A stretch of DNA of 64,000 nucleotides from Anaeromyces robustus (GCA_002104895.1 MCFG01000021.1:120001-184000), one strand, 5' to 3'; shown: positions 39,618 to 56,016, numbered from the stretch's first letter. A program made the numbers and translations. The notes: generated by a model from the sequence alone, not told the origin.

Positions 39618-39855
39618 TGATTATATAATATATATATTAATATTGATAATGAGTATTTATCTATTTTTATTTTAAATTTAATTATTCATCTTAATACCAT
39701 TTCTTTTATCCAATTTAAACTATATATATGTAAATAAAAAAAATATTAACATAGTTTAAATATATCATACTTATAAAGTAATATTATACAGAAGTTGTAA
39801 TAAATTTGATTTCTTATAATCAATAAAAAAAAAACTTCTAGTATATAATACATAA

Positions 39856-39880
39856 TGACAAAAAAAACTTTTTTTTGTCA
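39856..39880. repeat. 12-bp-arm palindrome 3' of the methyltransferase gene
   Basis: TGAC plus eight A, a central C, eight T plus GTCA. It lies 239 bp after the methyltransferase stop and is similar in design to the palindrome 3' of the carbonic anhydrase gene (5991-6012). Confidence 0.7.
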
Positions 39881-40330
39881 ATAAAAAAAAAAAAAAAAAA
39901 AAAGAATTGATATTAAATTTTGATTATAAAATTTAATATTTATAAATTTTTCATTATTAATCTTATTATTATAAAAACATATTTAATAGTATTTATATAA
40001 AATATAATATATTTTATTATAAAAAAAAAAAAAAAAAAAAAAAACATAATGGTACTTAATACTTATAAAATTCTTATTATTATTAATCTCATATTTTACT
40101 TATTATTAAAAAAAAAAATATTTATACATTTCCATATTATTTAAAGTTATAAAATCAAAAAACAAAAAATTATTTTAAAAAAATTGATATAAATATTATA
40201 TGAATTTTTATAATATTTAAAATAATAAAAATATCATTTCTGTGGGAAAATACTTTCAATAAAAAAATTTTTTTTCATTAAAATTATTATAAAATATAGT
40301 ATTATTTTTTCTTTTGATAGTTATAGTTAA

Positions 40331-40332
40331 CT

Positions 40333-40376
<44 letters not shown>

Positions 40377-40486
40377 TATATATATATATATTTATTTATA
40401 TATATATATTTATTTATTTATCTATCTATCTATTTATTTATTTATTTATTTATTTATATATTTATTTATTTATTTATTTATATTTA

Positions 40487-40527
<41 letters not shown>

Positions 40528-40580
40528 TTATCTATCTATCTATCTATTTATTTATTTATTTATTTATATATTTATTTATT
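40331..40580. repeat. (TTTA)n/(TA)n compound microsatellite
   Basis: Alternating TTTA, TCTA and TA blocks over about 250 bp. An open frame through it encodes only Tyr/Leu/Phe/Ile repeats and is not a gene. Confidence 0.85.
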
Positions 40581-43411
40581 TAATTGTTTATTAATTTTAT
40601 TTTACAATGAACAGGAGGGTTAATAAATTATATATAAAATTATATACATTATATATATGAAGTATTCCCGAAATTTTTTATTTTACAAATGCTTGAAACA
40701 ACCTATTTATTTTTAATCCTAGTTTTATTAAAATTTTATCCATTTAAAACTATTATAACATAATTAAGTTTTACATTATACTAGATATATTTAATAGAAG
40801 TCGGAAATTGATTAAAATAAAGTTTTTATTTATTGATTTCTAGGGTTATAATCTATATTTTTATATATATTTATTTTACTTGTAAAAATGTATATTTATT
40901 GAGAATTCAATTAAATAAATTAAATAAATTAAGTTATATAAAATTTTATTTCTATTTTTTATATATTAAAAATATTAAATAGAAAGAATTATTTTTGATG
41001 ACATACAAATAATAATAGTAATTTTTATACATTTTATGTAGTATAAAAATATTTCATAAAAGTGTTATTAAAATTTTTTTAAATAAAAGTATTATTAAAA
41101 ATTATAAAATATTATTATAATTTTTTTATTTAATATAAAAAAAGAAATTGAAAGAGTTAAAATTTTTACTTTATAATTATATTATAGATATAAATCGAAA
41201 GAATTATTATGCACATTCATAAAATATATATTATAATATATTAATTATCAATGTGTTTAAGTAATTTAATTTATGTGTTTAAGTAAATAAATAATGTAAA
41301 TAAGTAAAATAATATATGTGGAAAAGTCATAATATATTCATATGATAAAAATTTATATTTTACTACGCCACATTATTTTATATAAATATGTAAAAATTTA
41401 TTTCCATTAATCTATGTAATTACCTATTTATTTTAATAATAAATAAACTTAATATATATTAATAAAACTATTTATAACAATATAATTTAATTAATAAAAA
41501 TCTTATTTTCTAATTAAAAAAAAGGTATTATTTGATTATATAAATTAACAAAGAAAATTTTAATTAGTATTTTTTGTTATTATTTTTATAGGGTTATAAT
41601 AATGAACTTATATTTTATGAATCATACAATTTAAAATAAGAACCTTTTTTTTTTTTTATAGATTAAATTTATTTGATAGCATTTACAAATATAATATATA
41701 TAATTTTTAAGTTTTATACTATATTTTTAATATTTTTTAATGAAAGATTCAAGTGATTCAATTATTACAAATAATAAGTTAATTATTAAGAAATGAGTAG
41801 ATATTTATGTTAGTATATAAGAAATAAAAAAAAAAAAAAGAAATGTTTTTCTTTTTAATCCAAAAAAATATATTAAATATTTATAAAATTTTTAAAAAGA
41901 TATTTATCCATCATTCATTTTATATAGATTTATATACAAATAATAATAATAATATATAGATAATTTAATTGTAATCTTCATTTAATATATATTAGAATAA
42001 TTATTAATATATGATATTAATTTAATTTTTCATATATTATATATATTATATTTGCTTTTCTATATTCCATTTTTCTATTTTATTTAATATATAGTGAAAA
42101 ATTGTACAATGTAATAAATAAATAAATGTATTAATTAATAAATAAATAAATTAATAAATAAATAAATAAATTAATTAATAACAAATAGATAATTTATTAT
42201 ATTTAAATTGAATATTTCATTTTACCAAACTGCTATATAAAAATTAATCATGCTTTATTTAATTAATTAAAATATTCAATAGTTTAATTAATAAATATAT
42301 TATATCATTATATTTTATAATATATTCGTAATATATTATATATAATAAATATATTAATATATTATTAATTCTATTATAGAATTTATAAAAAATAATTATA
42401 TTCATTAAAATTTATTATAAACTTAATAATTGTTTTTTTTTTTTAATAATAATTATTAATTATAAAAAAAGATTAACATTTTATAATTATTATTTTTTTA
42501 ATATAATTTATTATTTATACCTGCCTGTCTTTTTTTTTTTTTTTTTTTTTTCTACTCCAAAAAATTTTTATCTTTAATAACTTTTTTTTATAATTTTTAA
42601 AAAAATAATAAAAAGCAAAAGAATTTATTTTGCTATTATTATTAAACTAAATAATAAAAGAAAAATTAAAAAGAAAAAAAAAAAAACGCAGTTTATTTTT
42701 TTAATATTATCGAATTTATTACTTTTAAATATTTTTTATATTAATATTTTTATTAGTAGTAAAAATAACATAATATTTATTATTACATAAATTGCATATA
42801 TAATATTATTTTTTCCTCTTCTTTTTCAGTCTTTATTTAGTTTTTATTTTAGTTTAAAACAAATTATATTATCAGTAATAAAATGCAAACTATTTTAAAT
42901 AGTAAAAAAAAAAATAATAGCAAATAAATTATATATATAAAAAACAACAACAAAAATAAAAAGACTGAGAAAGAAAACTTGTATATTTATTATTAACATA
43001 AAGTAAGTGAATATAAACGTTTAATTTATCTTTAGTATATAAATATATTAATAAATAAAAAAGTGTTTGTTTTTAATGATGTTATAATATTAATATCTTA
43101 ATAGTAATAAAAAATAATTGTTTAATATTTTATATAAAACAATTTCAATGAATAATAAATATTTGGATTTTTTATATAAAAATTAAAATTATTAATTACA
43201 AAATATTAAATTATAAGAGATTGAATATTTTTTTTTTGAGATTTTATTAATTTCATTAAAACTTTTTTGAAGAAATTAATTATAATAAACAATTATTGAC
43301 TAAAAATTACTATTTTATTAAATTGTTATATTATATAATAATAAGATAAAAAAATAATGAAATTAATAATACACTATTACAAGCTTTAAAAATATATTAT
43401 TCATTATTTCA

Positions 43412-43464
<53 letters not shown>

Positions 43465-44190
43465 TAATAATAATAATGATAATAATAATAATAGTAATAG
43501 TAATTATAATATAAGTTTTTTTTTTTTTTTTTTTTCCATTTTATTTTAATATATATTTGAATGGATTATAAATTCTTATCTATTAAATTCAAAAACATTT
43601 ATTATTTAATATTCATTAATACTTCTTAAATATATATATATTTTATTGTAGTTATAGAAATAAAAAAATAAAAAGGAACATACTAATATTATACACATTA
43701 CACACATTCGAAGTAAAAAACAAGAAAAAAAAAATTTAAATAATAATTATTATTATTACATAATACGACTGAAAAAGTAAGTATAAAAATTAATTAAAAT
43801 GAAATAAAATAAATATAAATACGTAAAGTATTATTAAGTTTAAAATATATTATTAAAATCATCTTTATTTATATTAATTTTTTGAAAACAGCATAAAATA
43901 TCATCAAAATATCTTTTGTCCTCTTCATTTATAAAGTAAATTTGATATATAGTATTAGATATAATTACATATGTATTAAAAAAAAATTATTAATTAACGC
44001 CTTTCATAATATTAAAAATAAATCATAGTGAAGTTATTATTAACTTTAAAATAAATTTGAAAAATTTTTTTAATTCAGTATAATAAATAAAGGTAAATGA
44101 TTAAAAATTTAAATTCATAAATACGACATATGTAACCAAATGTGTAAGAGATGTTAAATATTTACTTAACTAATTTTTATAGAATTAATA

Positions 44191-47100
44191 ATGCTTCCTG
44201 TACCACCAAGAGCAAATTTAGGTTCAAAATGTTCAGATTCCGTTTTATATAAAGATCGAAGATATATTGTAAATGTTTATTTTATACATATTAATGGTGT
44301 TTTTTTTTTTTGTATTAATATTAATATTGCAAAAAATAATATATCATATAATAATAATAATAATTATGGAAAGTGATTAATAAATAGTATAAAATTAATA
44401 TAAAATAAATAATAATAGTTATTAATAAATGTGTATTTATAATATATATATATTTTTATTTTTTTATTTTGTAATAAAAAATTAAAAATTATTAAAAAAG
44501 GCTTATGGTAGCTTAAACCGTGTCTTTATATATGATTCGAATTTTAATTACATTCAAAAATTAACAGTTGATGAAAACCAAGAACAAGTTAATACGTTAG
44601 CTTTTAGTGAAAATGGAAAAGTATGAATAGAAAACTTTAAATTTAATAAAATATTGCAATGAATATTAAATATAATTTTTTTTAATATGTATATATTTAA
44701 ATCGTTTAGTTGGCTGTTGGCTATGAAAATTCTATTATTGTTTATATACCAAGTGAAGATGAACAAAAGGTAGAAACTTTTTTGCTTTTTATTTAAAATT
44801 TTATGCTTTTTATTTAAAATTTTATTATATTGTAATCAATGTCATATATTAATAAATAACATTAATTTTTTATTTTTTTTTTTTTATAAAATGTATCTAT
44901 ATAAATTAAATAATTAAATAAAGAATGTACAATGGAATAAACAAGAACTTATTTCATTTTCAAATCCAAAATGTCTCGATTGGAATATAAATAACAATGA
45001 AGGTTATTATAACATATTTATTTATATAAATATAATATATAATATGATATAATATAATACAGTAAAATATATGACACGATATGATATATATATATTTTTC
45101 AATTTTGAATTCATAATAATAATTTAAAATTAATATTAATATAATATATATTTGTTTAAAAAAAAAAAAAAAAAAACAGAAATGTTGTTAGCTGGTAGTA
45201 AAACCTTATCGATTTGGAGAAATAGAACTATTAAACCTAAAGATGATGGGATTATTAAAGGAGCTTCAAACTTAAATGAAACTACTAAAGAACCATCTAA
45301 TTTATCCGAAACAAATGAATTAGAATCATCATCTTTAACAAATACTTCATTGTCTTTGCAGGAAAATACAAAGTCAAATGAAAATGAAAAAATATACGAA
45401 TTAATATGGAAGGAAGAGTAAGTTAATTGATATATAATTTTTTGTTATATATATTATATTTTAAATATATATATTTAATTATTTTTTTTAATTGTTGTTA
45501 ATATTATATTAATATAATTATAAAAATAGATCTGCGAGTGAAGTTACACTTGTTTCCTTCTCACCAGATGGAAATTTCTTTGCTACTTTATCTGAAGTAA
45601 ATATAAATATATATATTTATTAATATAAATATTATTATTAATTATGTTTTATTTAATTTTATAAATATTTTATTAGTATGATTGTTTAGTTAAAATCTGG
45701 TATAGTAGAAATGTTGTTGATAGTGATTGTAAGTTAATATTTATTATAATTGATATATTTTTAAATAATTCATTTCATTAAATATATAAATCTATTTATT
45801 TTTTTTATATATTATATAAAGATTCATCTATTAGCTCTGAAGATAATAATTATAGATTTGATTTCCTTTATCTTTCTCATCCAAGATCTGTTATCAGTTT
45901 TGACTGGAGAAAAACAGTTATTAAAAATAGGTATATATATATATATATATTTTTTTTTTTTTTAATTTCATATGATAAATAAAATAAAAATATATTATAT
46001 AAATTATTGATAATATAATTTTTTTTTATTTAAATTTTTATATTAAATAATGTATTAATATATTATATAAATTATTGATAATATAATTTTTTTTTATTTA
46101 AATTTTTATATTAAATAATGTATTAATATATCATTTATTATCATTTATTATCTTTTATAAAAATTTAAAATTTGATTTTTTTTTTTTTTATTTGAAATTT
46201 TAAATATTACAGTAAAAAGAGTAATAATATTTTATTGACTATGTGTCGTGATAATATTTGTCGTCTTTGGGCACAATGTAATGATGAAAATAACAATTAT
46301 AAATTTTATATGTGCAAAATGATTGAACCATTTTGTTTACCACCATCATTAAATCATACTCCTGTAAGTGAACCTAAGATTTCTTATGTTCATTGGATTG
46401 ATAGTCGTGAAATTAATAGAGCCATTAATTCTAATAGTATTATTGAAAAACGTAAATTCCAAAAGAAATGGATTCAAAAAAGTAATGACTCTAATAATAA
46501 TAAAATTCAAAAGGAATTAAAAGATATTATTAAAGATAATCAGGATATGCTCTTTCATGTTTCACCTGATGGAACTGTAGTCATTTGGGGAGTTCAGGTT
46601 ATTATTTTTATTTTTATTTTTATTTTATTATTATTATTATTATTATTTATTTATTTTAAATAAATTTGTAATATTTTTTAAAATTTTGAATAACTAATTA
46701 AGTTTTTATTTTATTTTATTTTAATTTATTTTATTATATATGTATTATTTTAAATAATTATTATGTGATTATGATTTAATATTCAAATAGAATCTTAATG
46801 CTTATCCATTAAGTATACCACATTTGGTTGTTTTAATTAAGATACCAAAAGCTTTTTCTCCATCTGATTATAATTTCTTTAGACATCCAATATTAATTTA
46901 TAATGATCCAGCATCACAGGAATTAAATCGTAAATAATAAGAATTATTAATAATTTTTTTTTTAAATAATTAAATTATTAGTATTTTTATAATAATAACT
47001 ATATGTTTTATTTATACTTTTTTTTTTTTTTTCTTTTTCATTATTATATATGTATAGCTTTATGCTCTTCACCTGAATTAATGGTTATAACACACAATAG

Positions 47101-49240
47101 TAGGGGTATTATGAATTGTTATGAAATGAATTTATATAATATATTCTTAAGTTCTCAAGAAATTCATTTTAGAATGATATATTCATGGGCATCTCATCAA
47201 AATTCTATTACTGATTTGATTTGCCATCCAAATCTTCCTTATATAGCTACTTTTGATGGTAAAAATGAAATTATGATTTGGTATAACAATGGTATACAAG
47301 CTAAAAAAAGTTTAGATTGGGTTACAAGTATTAATGTTAATGAATCAAATGCATTATTCGAATGGTTTACTGAAGGTACTAATTACAATTAATTACAATA
47401 ATGACAATAATAGAACAAACAGAAAAAAAAAAAAAAAAAAAAAAAACAATAAACAAAAAATTAAAGTCAAGAAAAAAAAAAAAAAACAGAAAAAAAACAA
47501 ATAAATCTTAGTATTTATTTTATAAATATGAATAAAGAAAATTAGAAAGAATATATATTAATTTATAATTAAAATTTTTTCTATATAATATAATATATTA
47601 GGTCCATATATTTATGTTTACCAAGATAATAAAATTTATATATATGTTATTACTGATAGAGCAATTCAAAATATTTTAACATATGAAATGAATGACTATC
47701 CAATTATATATTTAAATACATTTTCGAAGAAAAAATCATCCTATTTATATGCTTTAAGTTCAAATAATAATACATTATTTATTTGGAAGGTTCAATTAAA
47801 GGAAGGTGATTATAAAATTGATTTAATTTATAAATCAGCTATCGATTTAGATGAAAGTGGAAAAATTCTTAAGATTATTTCTTTAAGTGATTTCTCTTCT
47901 GCTTTCACTTATACCAACATTCCAATTGGACTTTTTGGAACCTATACTGAAGACCAATGTTTAAGATTTTGGCATATTAGTGATGAAAAGGCTTTAATCA
48001 ATTCAGATGAAGTTATTTCAGAAAATCTTTTAGTTAAATCTGTTGAAAAAAAATTCCATGATCCAGTTGTTATAATTAAAAATTCAAAATTAAATACTTT
48101 AGCTATTGGTATTTTTATTTTTATTTATTTTATTTAATAATTTAATTTTTTTTCTTTAATTAGTTGTTATAATTATAATATATATATATAAAGATAAATA
48201 TTTATTTTATATATATAATATATTAATTATGTACAATTTTTTTTTCTTTTCATTTTTTAATTTTAAATATTTATTATTATATTTATTAATTTATATAATG
48301 CTATATATATATTAACTAATTTAAAAATTTTTATATAATAATTAAATATAATAATTATAGTAACACAACAAGAAAATAATTATAAATTGGATATTTTTAT
48401 TAATGATATTTACAATGTTGTTATTAAAAGACAGTTTTCTTTAATTTTACCGTAAATATTTATAATAATATTAATAATATTGATTTTGAATAGTAAAAAT
48501 ATATCATGATTTTATTTTATTTTATTTTAATTATATAAAATTTACAATTTTTTTTTATTTGTAAAAACAAATATTTAAATAATTAATAGTTCAAAAGTTT
48601 ATGATATGGATTGGTACTTTACTAGTGAAGGTCAACAATTTTTGGCTATAAGTTATGAAAAAGAAGTTCACATTCTCTGTAGAACTAGGAAAAGTGAAGA
48701 GAATCCAAATTATGTAAAATGGGAAATTTTCAGTAAAATTCCATACCCAGAAGAAGACTCATAGTAAGTTTTTTTTTTTTTTTTTTTATCATTTTCATTA
48801 ATATTTATATTTAAATCCATTTTTATTAATAAAAATGATTTTATTTTAAAAAAATTTTTTTTTATCACAATAGTGAAGGAAGTGAAAAATTAATTAAATG
48901 GCTTGAAAATGGTACTCTTGTATATGCAAATAAATCAGTTATTTACTCCATTGATAAATGGGTTATTCCACAAAATAAAGGTAAATTATATATATTTATA
49001 TGTTATTATAGAATTAAAATTATAAATTCATGTATTATTGTTATAATAAATTTTTTTTAACTCATATAATATAATATAATATATATTTGTAGATATAATT
49101 GAACAACCAAAGTCGAATTTATTATTATCAGCTAATTTTAAAACACATAGACTTCCATTATATCATCCACAACATTTATTAAATTATATCTTATGGGGTA
49201 TGAAAGATAATAAATAAATATATATATAATTATATAAATA

Positions 49241-49291
<51 letters not shown>

Positions 49292-50053
49292 ATATAAATA
49301 ATAATTATTTTTATTTTTTTTTTTTTTTTCTTTAATATATATCGAATAATTTGATTATATCATTTTAAATTGTTTTTATTGGTCTATAATATAAGGTCGT
49401 TATAATGTTGCTAAGGACGGTTTAAATGTTCTTTATCATTATATTGATTTAATGAAAAAAGCTAATAAACAAATTAAAAATATTCCATCACCATTATGGA
49501 CTTTATTTGAGGAAGAAGTAATATTATAATATATATATATAAATAAATACAAATTTAAAAATATTAAATAAATTATTTTTATTTTAATTATTTATTAGAA
49601 TGAAAATACTGTAAGTTCAAGTAAAAAATACAACTTTTTATTCCGTACTTCATTTGAAGAAGAGTAAATATTTATTTATTATATATATATATATTTTTTT
49701 TTTCATTTTAATTTTATTATAAAAATTAATATAAATCTGTTTATCATAATAATAATAATATTATTTATTTATTTTATAGAAATACTGAGGATGAAAATAC
49801 ATTTACTAATGAAAAGGCAAGATTATTAACTGAATATTTGTATCAAATTAAACTTCCATATATTAATAAACATGAACAAATGACACTCGTTGGTATTGTT
49901 AATATCTTATTATGGGTAATTATTATTAATTTTAAATTATTATTCAATAATTTAAAATAAATTAATAATAATAAGTATAAAATAGAGAAAAAAATGATTA
50001 GAAAAAAGTGGACAGTATTAAGTAGTAATATAATAATTTATTAAATCGATGCC

Positions 50054-50084
<31 letters not shown>

Positions 50085-52373
50085 ACAGAACAAAAAATGC
50101 AACTTGATGAAAACGGTATGAGATATTTAATTTCTATGAAACTTTTCACTTATTCCAGAAGATTTATATCTCCAAATGCTCAATTAAACTTCAGAGATAT
50201 TGCTTGGGCTTATAATAGTGAATCACAAGTAATATATTTATATATAAAATAAAATTTTTCCTATATACCATTGATAATTTTATATATATTGATGTAATGT
50301 AAATAATAAATTTTTTTATGATATTTTATTTAAATATAACATAATTTAGGATGTTTTAATTAACTTCTGTAAAGTTTCTTGTGGTGAAAAATTTTTATGG
50401 AAAGATGCAAGGGCTTTAGGTTTAAGTTTTTGGATAAGAAATAATAATACATTAGTAAGTCTATTTTTTAATTTTGTTATATTTTTATTTTAAAAATAAG
50501 TAGTTTTAATTTTAAAGTTTTTATTTAACATTTTATATATAATAATTTTTTTTTTTTATTATTTTTAATTTTATAGCGTCAACAAATAGAAATTATTGCA
50601 AGAAATCAATATATGAATAATGGTGAAAATAATCCATATAATTGTTTAATTTTTTATATGGCTATGAGAAAATTAAAGGTTATAATTGGTCTTTGGAAAA
50701 ATGCAGTTTGGCATCCAGAACGTGCTAAGATGCTAAGCTTTTTAGATCATGATTTTTCTGAACCAAGATGGCAAAAAGCAGCATTAAAAAATGCTTTTGC
50801 TTTGTTAAGTAAAAGAAGATTCGGTAAATTATTAAATTTCTTATTATAAAAAAATTTTTTTTTCTTTTTAACATAAAATAAATTTATATATTATATTAAT
50901 AGTTAAAATTAATATCGATTTATTTAATTAATTTTTAATTAAATCTAAAAATATAGAAAATGCTGTAGGATTTTTCTTGTTAGGTGATAGATTATTTGAT
51001 GCCGTAAATGTTTGTTTAAAACAATTAAAGGATGTTCAATTGGCTATTACTATTTGTAGATTATATGAAGGTAATTATTATTATTATAGTTACTATTTTT
51101 TTATTATAATAATAATATATTTTATATATATATATATATATACATATTTTAATAATACTTAAAATTAATAACAAATTATAATATTATATTTATAATATGA
51201 AATAAATAAAAGGTGATGATAGCCAAGTATTAAAGGATTTGTACATAAACTATCTTTTACCACAAGCTATAGATAATAATGATAGATGGCTTGCTAATCA
51301 TGTTTTCTCTTTCTTGAATGATAAAGAATATACTTTCCAATCTATATTTGTAATTATTTTATAATAAATAATTAATATATTTTTTAAAAACGAAAAAAAA
51401 AATTTTTTTTTTCTTTTTTTTTTGTATAGAATTCTAACTTTTTTTTTTTTTTTTTCTTTTCCAAAATTAAAATCATCTATTAAATTAAAAGGCACCATTG
51501 GAATCATTCAGAAGTAAAATTACTTCACAATCTTATTCTGATTTATCAGGATTTGAATATTTCCAAGAAACTAAACCTGAAGATCCAATTTTATTAATTT
51601 TATATCAAAATTTAAAGGATAAATATAAGAGTTTACGTATGCCAGTTGATGTAAAACCTTACCAAGAAAAGAAACTTATTTTTAGGGCTATTAATTCTTA
51701 TGAAATTATGGGTTGTCCAATGCTTTCATTAGATTTAATTAATAAATATTCTGAAATTTTATTACAATCTGAAGAAGAAGAAGAAAAGCAATATCATCCA
51801 AAAGAGTATGAATATATAGAATTTATAATATTTTGTTTATTCTTTTTTTTTATTTTTTTTTATTTTTTTTCATTTTTTTTTTTTTTTATTTGAATAATAA
51901 ATAAGAATTATAGACTTGCATAAAGATTTATTAATTTGTTAATTTTTAAATTACATTAGGATTACAAAATCATTTAGTTTCCTTTCAAAACCATCAATAT
52001 CAAAGAATAATTTGAATTCAATAAATTCAGGTTTATTAGATTGGGGATCATTTGGTACTAATAATAATTCTTCCATGTCAACAAATTATTCTACTACAAC
52101 TACTTCAAATTATGACTGGCTTCATTCTAATACTACATCATCACCAGGTTTAGATTGGAATGAATATGAAAGAGAAAGAAAAGGTACAATTACTTCTATT
52201 GATGAGGAACCTCTTGCTAAATCAGATGATTTAAAATCACCAACAAATACTTCAACTTCTTCATTAAATAATAAAAATGTATATATTGATCAAAGTATTA
52301 CTTTATTGAAATGGTACCTTGGTTTAAGAGCTATTTGGGTAATTAAATCAATAATTTATTTTTATATTAAATA

Positions 52374-52405
<32 letters not shown>

Positions 52406-55400
52406 ATAATTGATATTAATAATAATTTAAATATTGGATAAATGTTTATATATAGGATGGTTGTAATTCTATTGCTAATGTATTAGAACATGAATATATA
52501 CTTGTTGAAAGCCAAATATTTAAACAATTTATTAAGAAAATGCATAATGGATTAAAGAAATTATCTAAATTAATTAATATGCCAATAGAAATTATAAATT
52601 GTGTTTTAATATGATATCCTTTTATTATTATTATTACTATTATTATTATTATTTTATTTACAATACATTTATATTAAATATGTTAAATGTATTGATATAT
52701 TATATTTATTTTATTAATAGATGTATATTATTTTCTTTAACTTTTTTTTTTTTCATTTTTTTTTTTCGGATGATTACGGGTTGTAATCAAGATCATTCAA
52801 CTTTAGCATTTATTGATATTTTCCCAATGAATGGTAAGGCTGTTGATTTTGGTGATATTATCGATAGTATTTTCTATGAAAAAAGCAATACTTTGAATAG
52901 ATTATTATTTAGATTATCTGATGGAAGTGATGGATTCCCAGGCACTGGTAGCAATTATCATTATGTTTCTAAAGTTGCAAAGTAATTGTTATTATTTTTA
53001 TAGTTTTTTATTATTTTCATAATAAATAAAATAATTATATAAATAATAATAATAATAATCATTTATTCGTTATAATAATGTTAAAAAACGATTTTTATTA
53101 ATTTCTGTTATTATTTTAAAAATAAATTAAATAATACTTATTATATATAATATTAAGACGTTTCTTAATTACATTAGACCATTGGATTAAACAATTGCAT
53201 AAATCTGGTATAAAGAAATTTTCATCAAAAATGATTCAATTTGCACATTCTACATATCTTGCTTTAATATTGACAGCAATTCATTTAAAGAATTGGAAAA
53301 AATTATTATTGCTTATTTATAATCTTAAGGGCTTCCTTAATGGACTTCAAAGTGAAGACCATAGAGCTCTTCATACCATAATAAAAGATATTATTAATGG
53401 TGCAGAGGTATAATATATATATATATATATATTTATTTATTTATTTATTAATGTTAAATAATATAATAATATATGCTTAAAAATTTTCATTTATTTAAAT
53501 TTTATATTATAACAATAAAAATAAAAAGGTTCATATAAATGGCTATGAAGAAGAAGAAACTGAAGATTATCTTTTATCTGATGAAGAAATGGATGAAGAA
53601 GTAAAGAAAACTAGTAAGAAAAAGGACTATTCTGTTAGAGAAAGAAGAGAAAAAGCTGAAATTTTATTAGAATTAATTACTTATTATTATATTATTTCAT
53701 CATTAGACAAATATTTATTAGATTTAGAAAGTATGAATTCTGGTAAGTTTTTTTTTTTTTTTTTTTTTATTTTAATTTTATTATATAAGAATTTTTACAT
53801 ATTTATTTAATATTATATTAATTTTATTATTTATATAAAAATTATTAATCATATTTATATAAATTTATATATAGATGAAATAAGTAATTTCTTCTATGAC
53901 TTTTTACTTAAGCCACTTTCTCATATGACATATACCTATGAAACAAAAGTTAAGGATAAACTAGAAGATTGTTATAAATTTAAAGGTTAATATTAAAATA
54001 TATTATAACCTATCTGTATATATTATTATATAAGGAAAACAATTAATAATGATAAATATTAATATTGTACATTAAAAATTATATTTACATATATTTTATT
54101 TATTTATTTATTTTTTTATTAGATAAATTAAATTCATATTTAAAGAGTAAAGATCAAAAGAAATATTGGGAATTATTAAAGAGTTTGACTGAAACAGATT
54201 TAGTTATAAATAAATTATCATCAGTTGTAAGTTTTTTTTATTGATATTTATAAAATATGATATTATAATTCAATTATTAATTAATTATATATATTTTATT
54301 TATTTATTTATTTATTTATATATGATAAATTTAAAGAATTCTATTGCTGAAAGAGAAGTTGAAGAAGATACCGATAAAATTCATGAATTATTACTTAAAT
54401 TAAATGAACCAATACTATCATTTACTATTAATCCAGTAATTTATCAATTATATATAAATATATTATTATTATTATTATTTAATGAATTTAATATTAAATT
54501 GATTTATTTTTATATTTGATTTATATAAAAGATTGATAATAAATGTATAGCTGTTGCTACAGTTAAAGCTATTTATGAACTTGACGTTGAACTTGCTAGT
54601 ACTTTCTATGAGGTAATATAGTAGAATATGAAATAAATTTATTATTATTTTTTTTTTTATATATTATATTATATTTTATTAATTATTTTATTTTATTTTA
54701 TTTTATTATATTTTATTTATTTTTTTATTAAATATGTTATCAAAAATTTTAATTGTAAATATATTTATTTATATGGATTTATAATAGCAAAAGGGTTCTG
54801 GTACATTGAATCGTAATACCATAAAAAGCTTTGATATAGTAAATAATCTCGAAATTAAAAAGTCAACGCAAAGTTATAATGATGAAAATGCAAGTCAAAT
54901 TAATTCATCCGAGAGTCAATATTCTTTAAATAGTGTTCCAAGTTCACCAAAATCGTCAATATCTATTGGTAGAAACCTTAGTTATGATTCAATTCAAAGA
55001 GCCTTTAAACGCTCTCTTTCTGGAAGTCTTAGAAGTAATATATATTAATATACATTTTTTTTTTTTTTTTTAGTTTATTAAATATATTTATGTTTTGAAA
55101 AATATATATATATATATATTTATTTATTTATTAATTTATATTCATATTTATTTATTAATAAAATAGGCTCACCTTTACCATCTGATCTTGACTTAATAGT
55201 AGTAAGTATATTAATTAAATATATTAAATATTATGTGATGTGAATTTTAATCCATAAATTAATAAAAATTTCTTTTGTAATAATGATATTAATTTTTTTT
55301 TTTTTATTATTTAAATAATAATAATAAAAAATAATAATAATAATAAAAGACGTTAAAGAGACAAGCTCTTCATGTTACAAGTCTTTCATCTCATCCAACT

Positions 55401-55976
55401 AACAACTATTGTATATATAATAATATTATAATATTATAATATAATAATATAATAATAAAAATATAAGTTAAAATATAATATCATTCATATATGAATAAAA
55501 AAAATGTTATTAAATATATTACTGTTATTATTTTTTATTTAATATTAATATTTAGATATTGCTGCAATTAATGATACGCAATATTCAAAATCTTCTATCG
55601 TATTATTCCAATTTGGTCATCCTGATCCAATTATGATCTATACTACAAATGATACCTCGAAAATTATAAAATGTTATTTTGATTCTTATGGTCAAAAATT
55701 TGGTGCATGCACTGGAAATGGTGACCTTTACTTATGGAATTTTGATAATGCGCAATCTTCTTCTGAACCATGTCAAATTATAAATAATAATCATTATCCA
55801 ATTAACGATTTTAAATTCTTATCTTCAAGTAGTTTAATAGCAACCGCATTGACATCTTCTGGCAATGAGTAAATATATGATATGATATAATATGATATAA
55901 TATATATATATATATATTTTTTTAAAAAAAATATAATCATTAATTAATAATATCATATAAATAAAATATTTATTAA

Positions 55977-56016
<40 letters not shown>

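Larger units (their letters stand above)
39618..44190. other. 4.6-kb intergenic region and Rav1 5' flank
   Basis: No gene seen. Includes an odd-length palindrome (39856-39880), a poly-A run at 40020-40044, TTTA/TA arrays at about 40331-40580, poly-T at 42531-42551, and (AAT)n at 43412-43500. A probable 5' UTR intron of Rav1 spans 43777-44182: donor GTAAGTAT at 43777 and acceptor TTTTATAG just before the start codon. A second GTAAGT lies near 43002. Confidence 0.45.

Noticed and set aside
40314-40583. 89-codon open frame
   Set aside because: It translates a TTTA/TA microsatellite into Leu/Phe/Ile/Tyr repeats.
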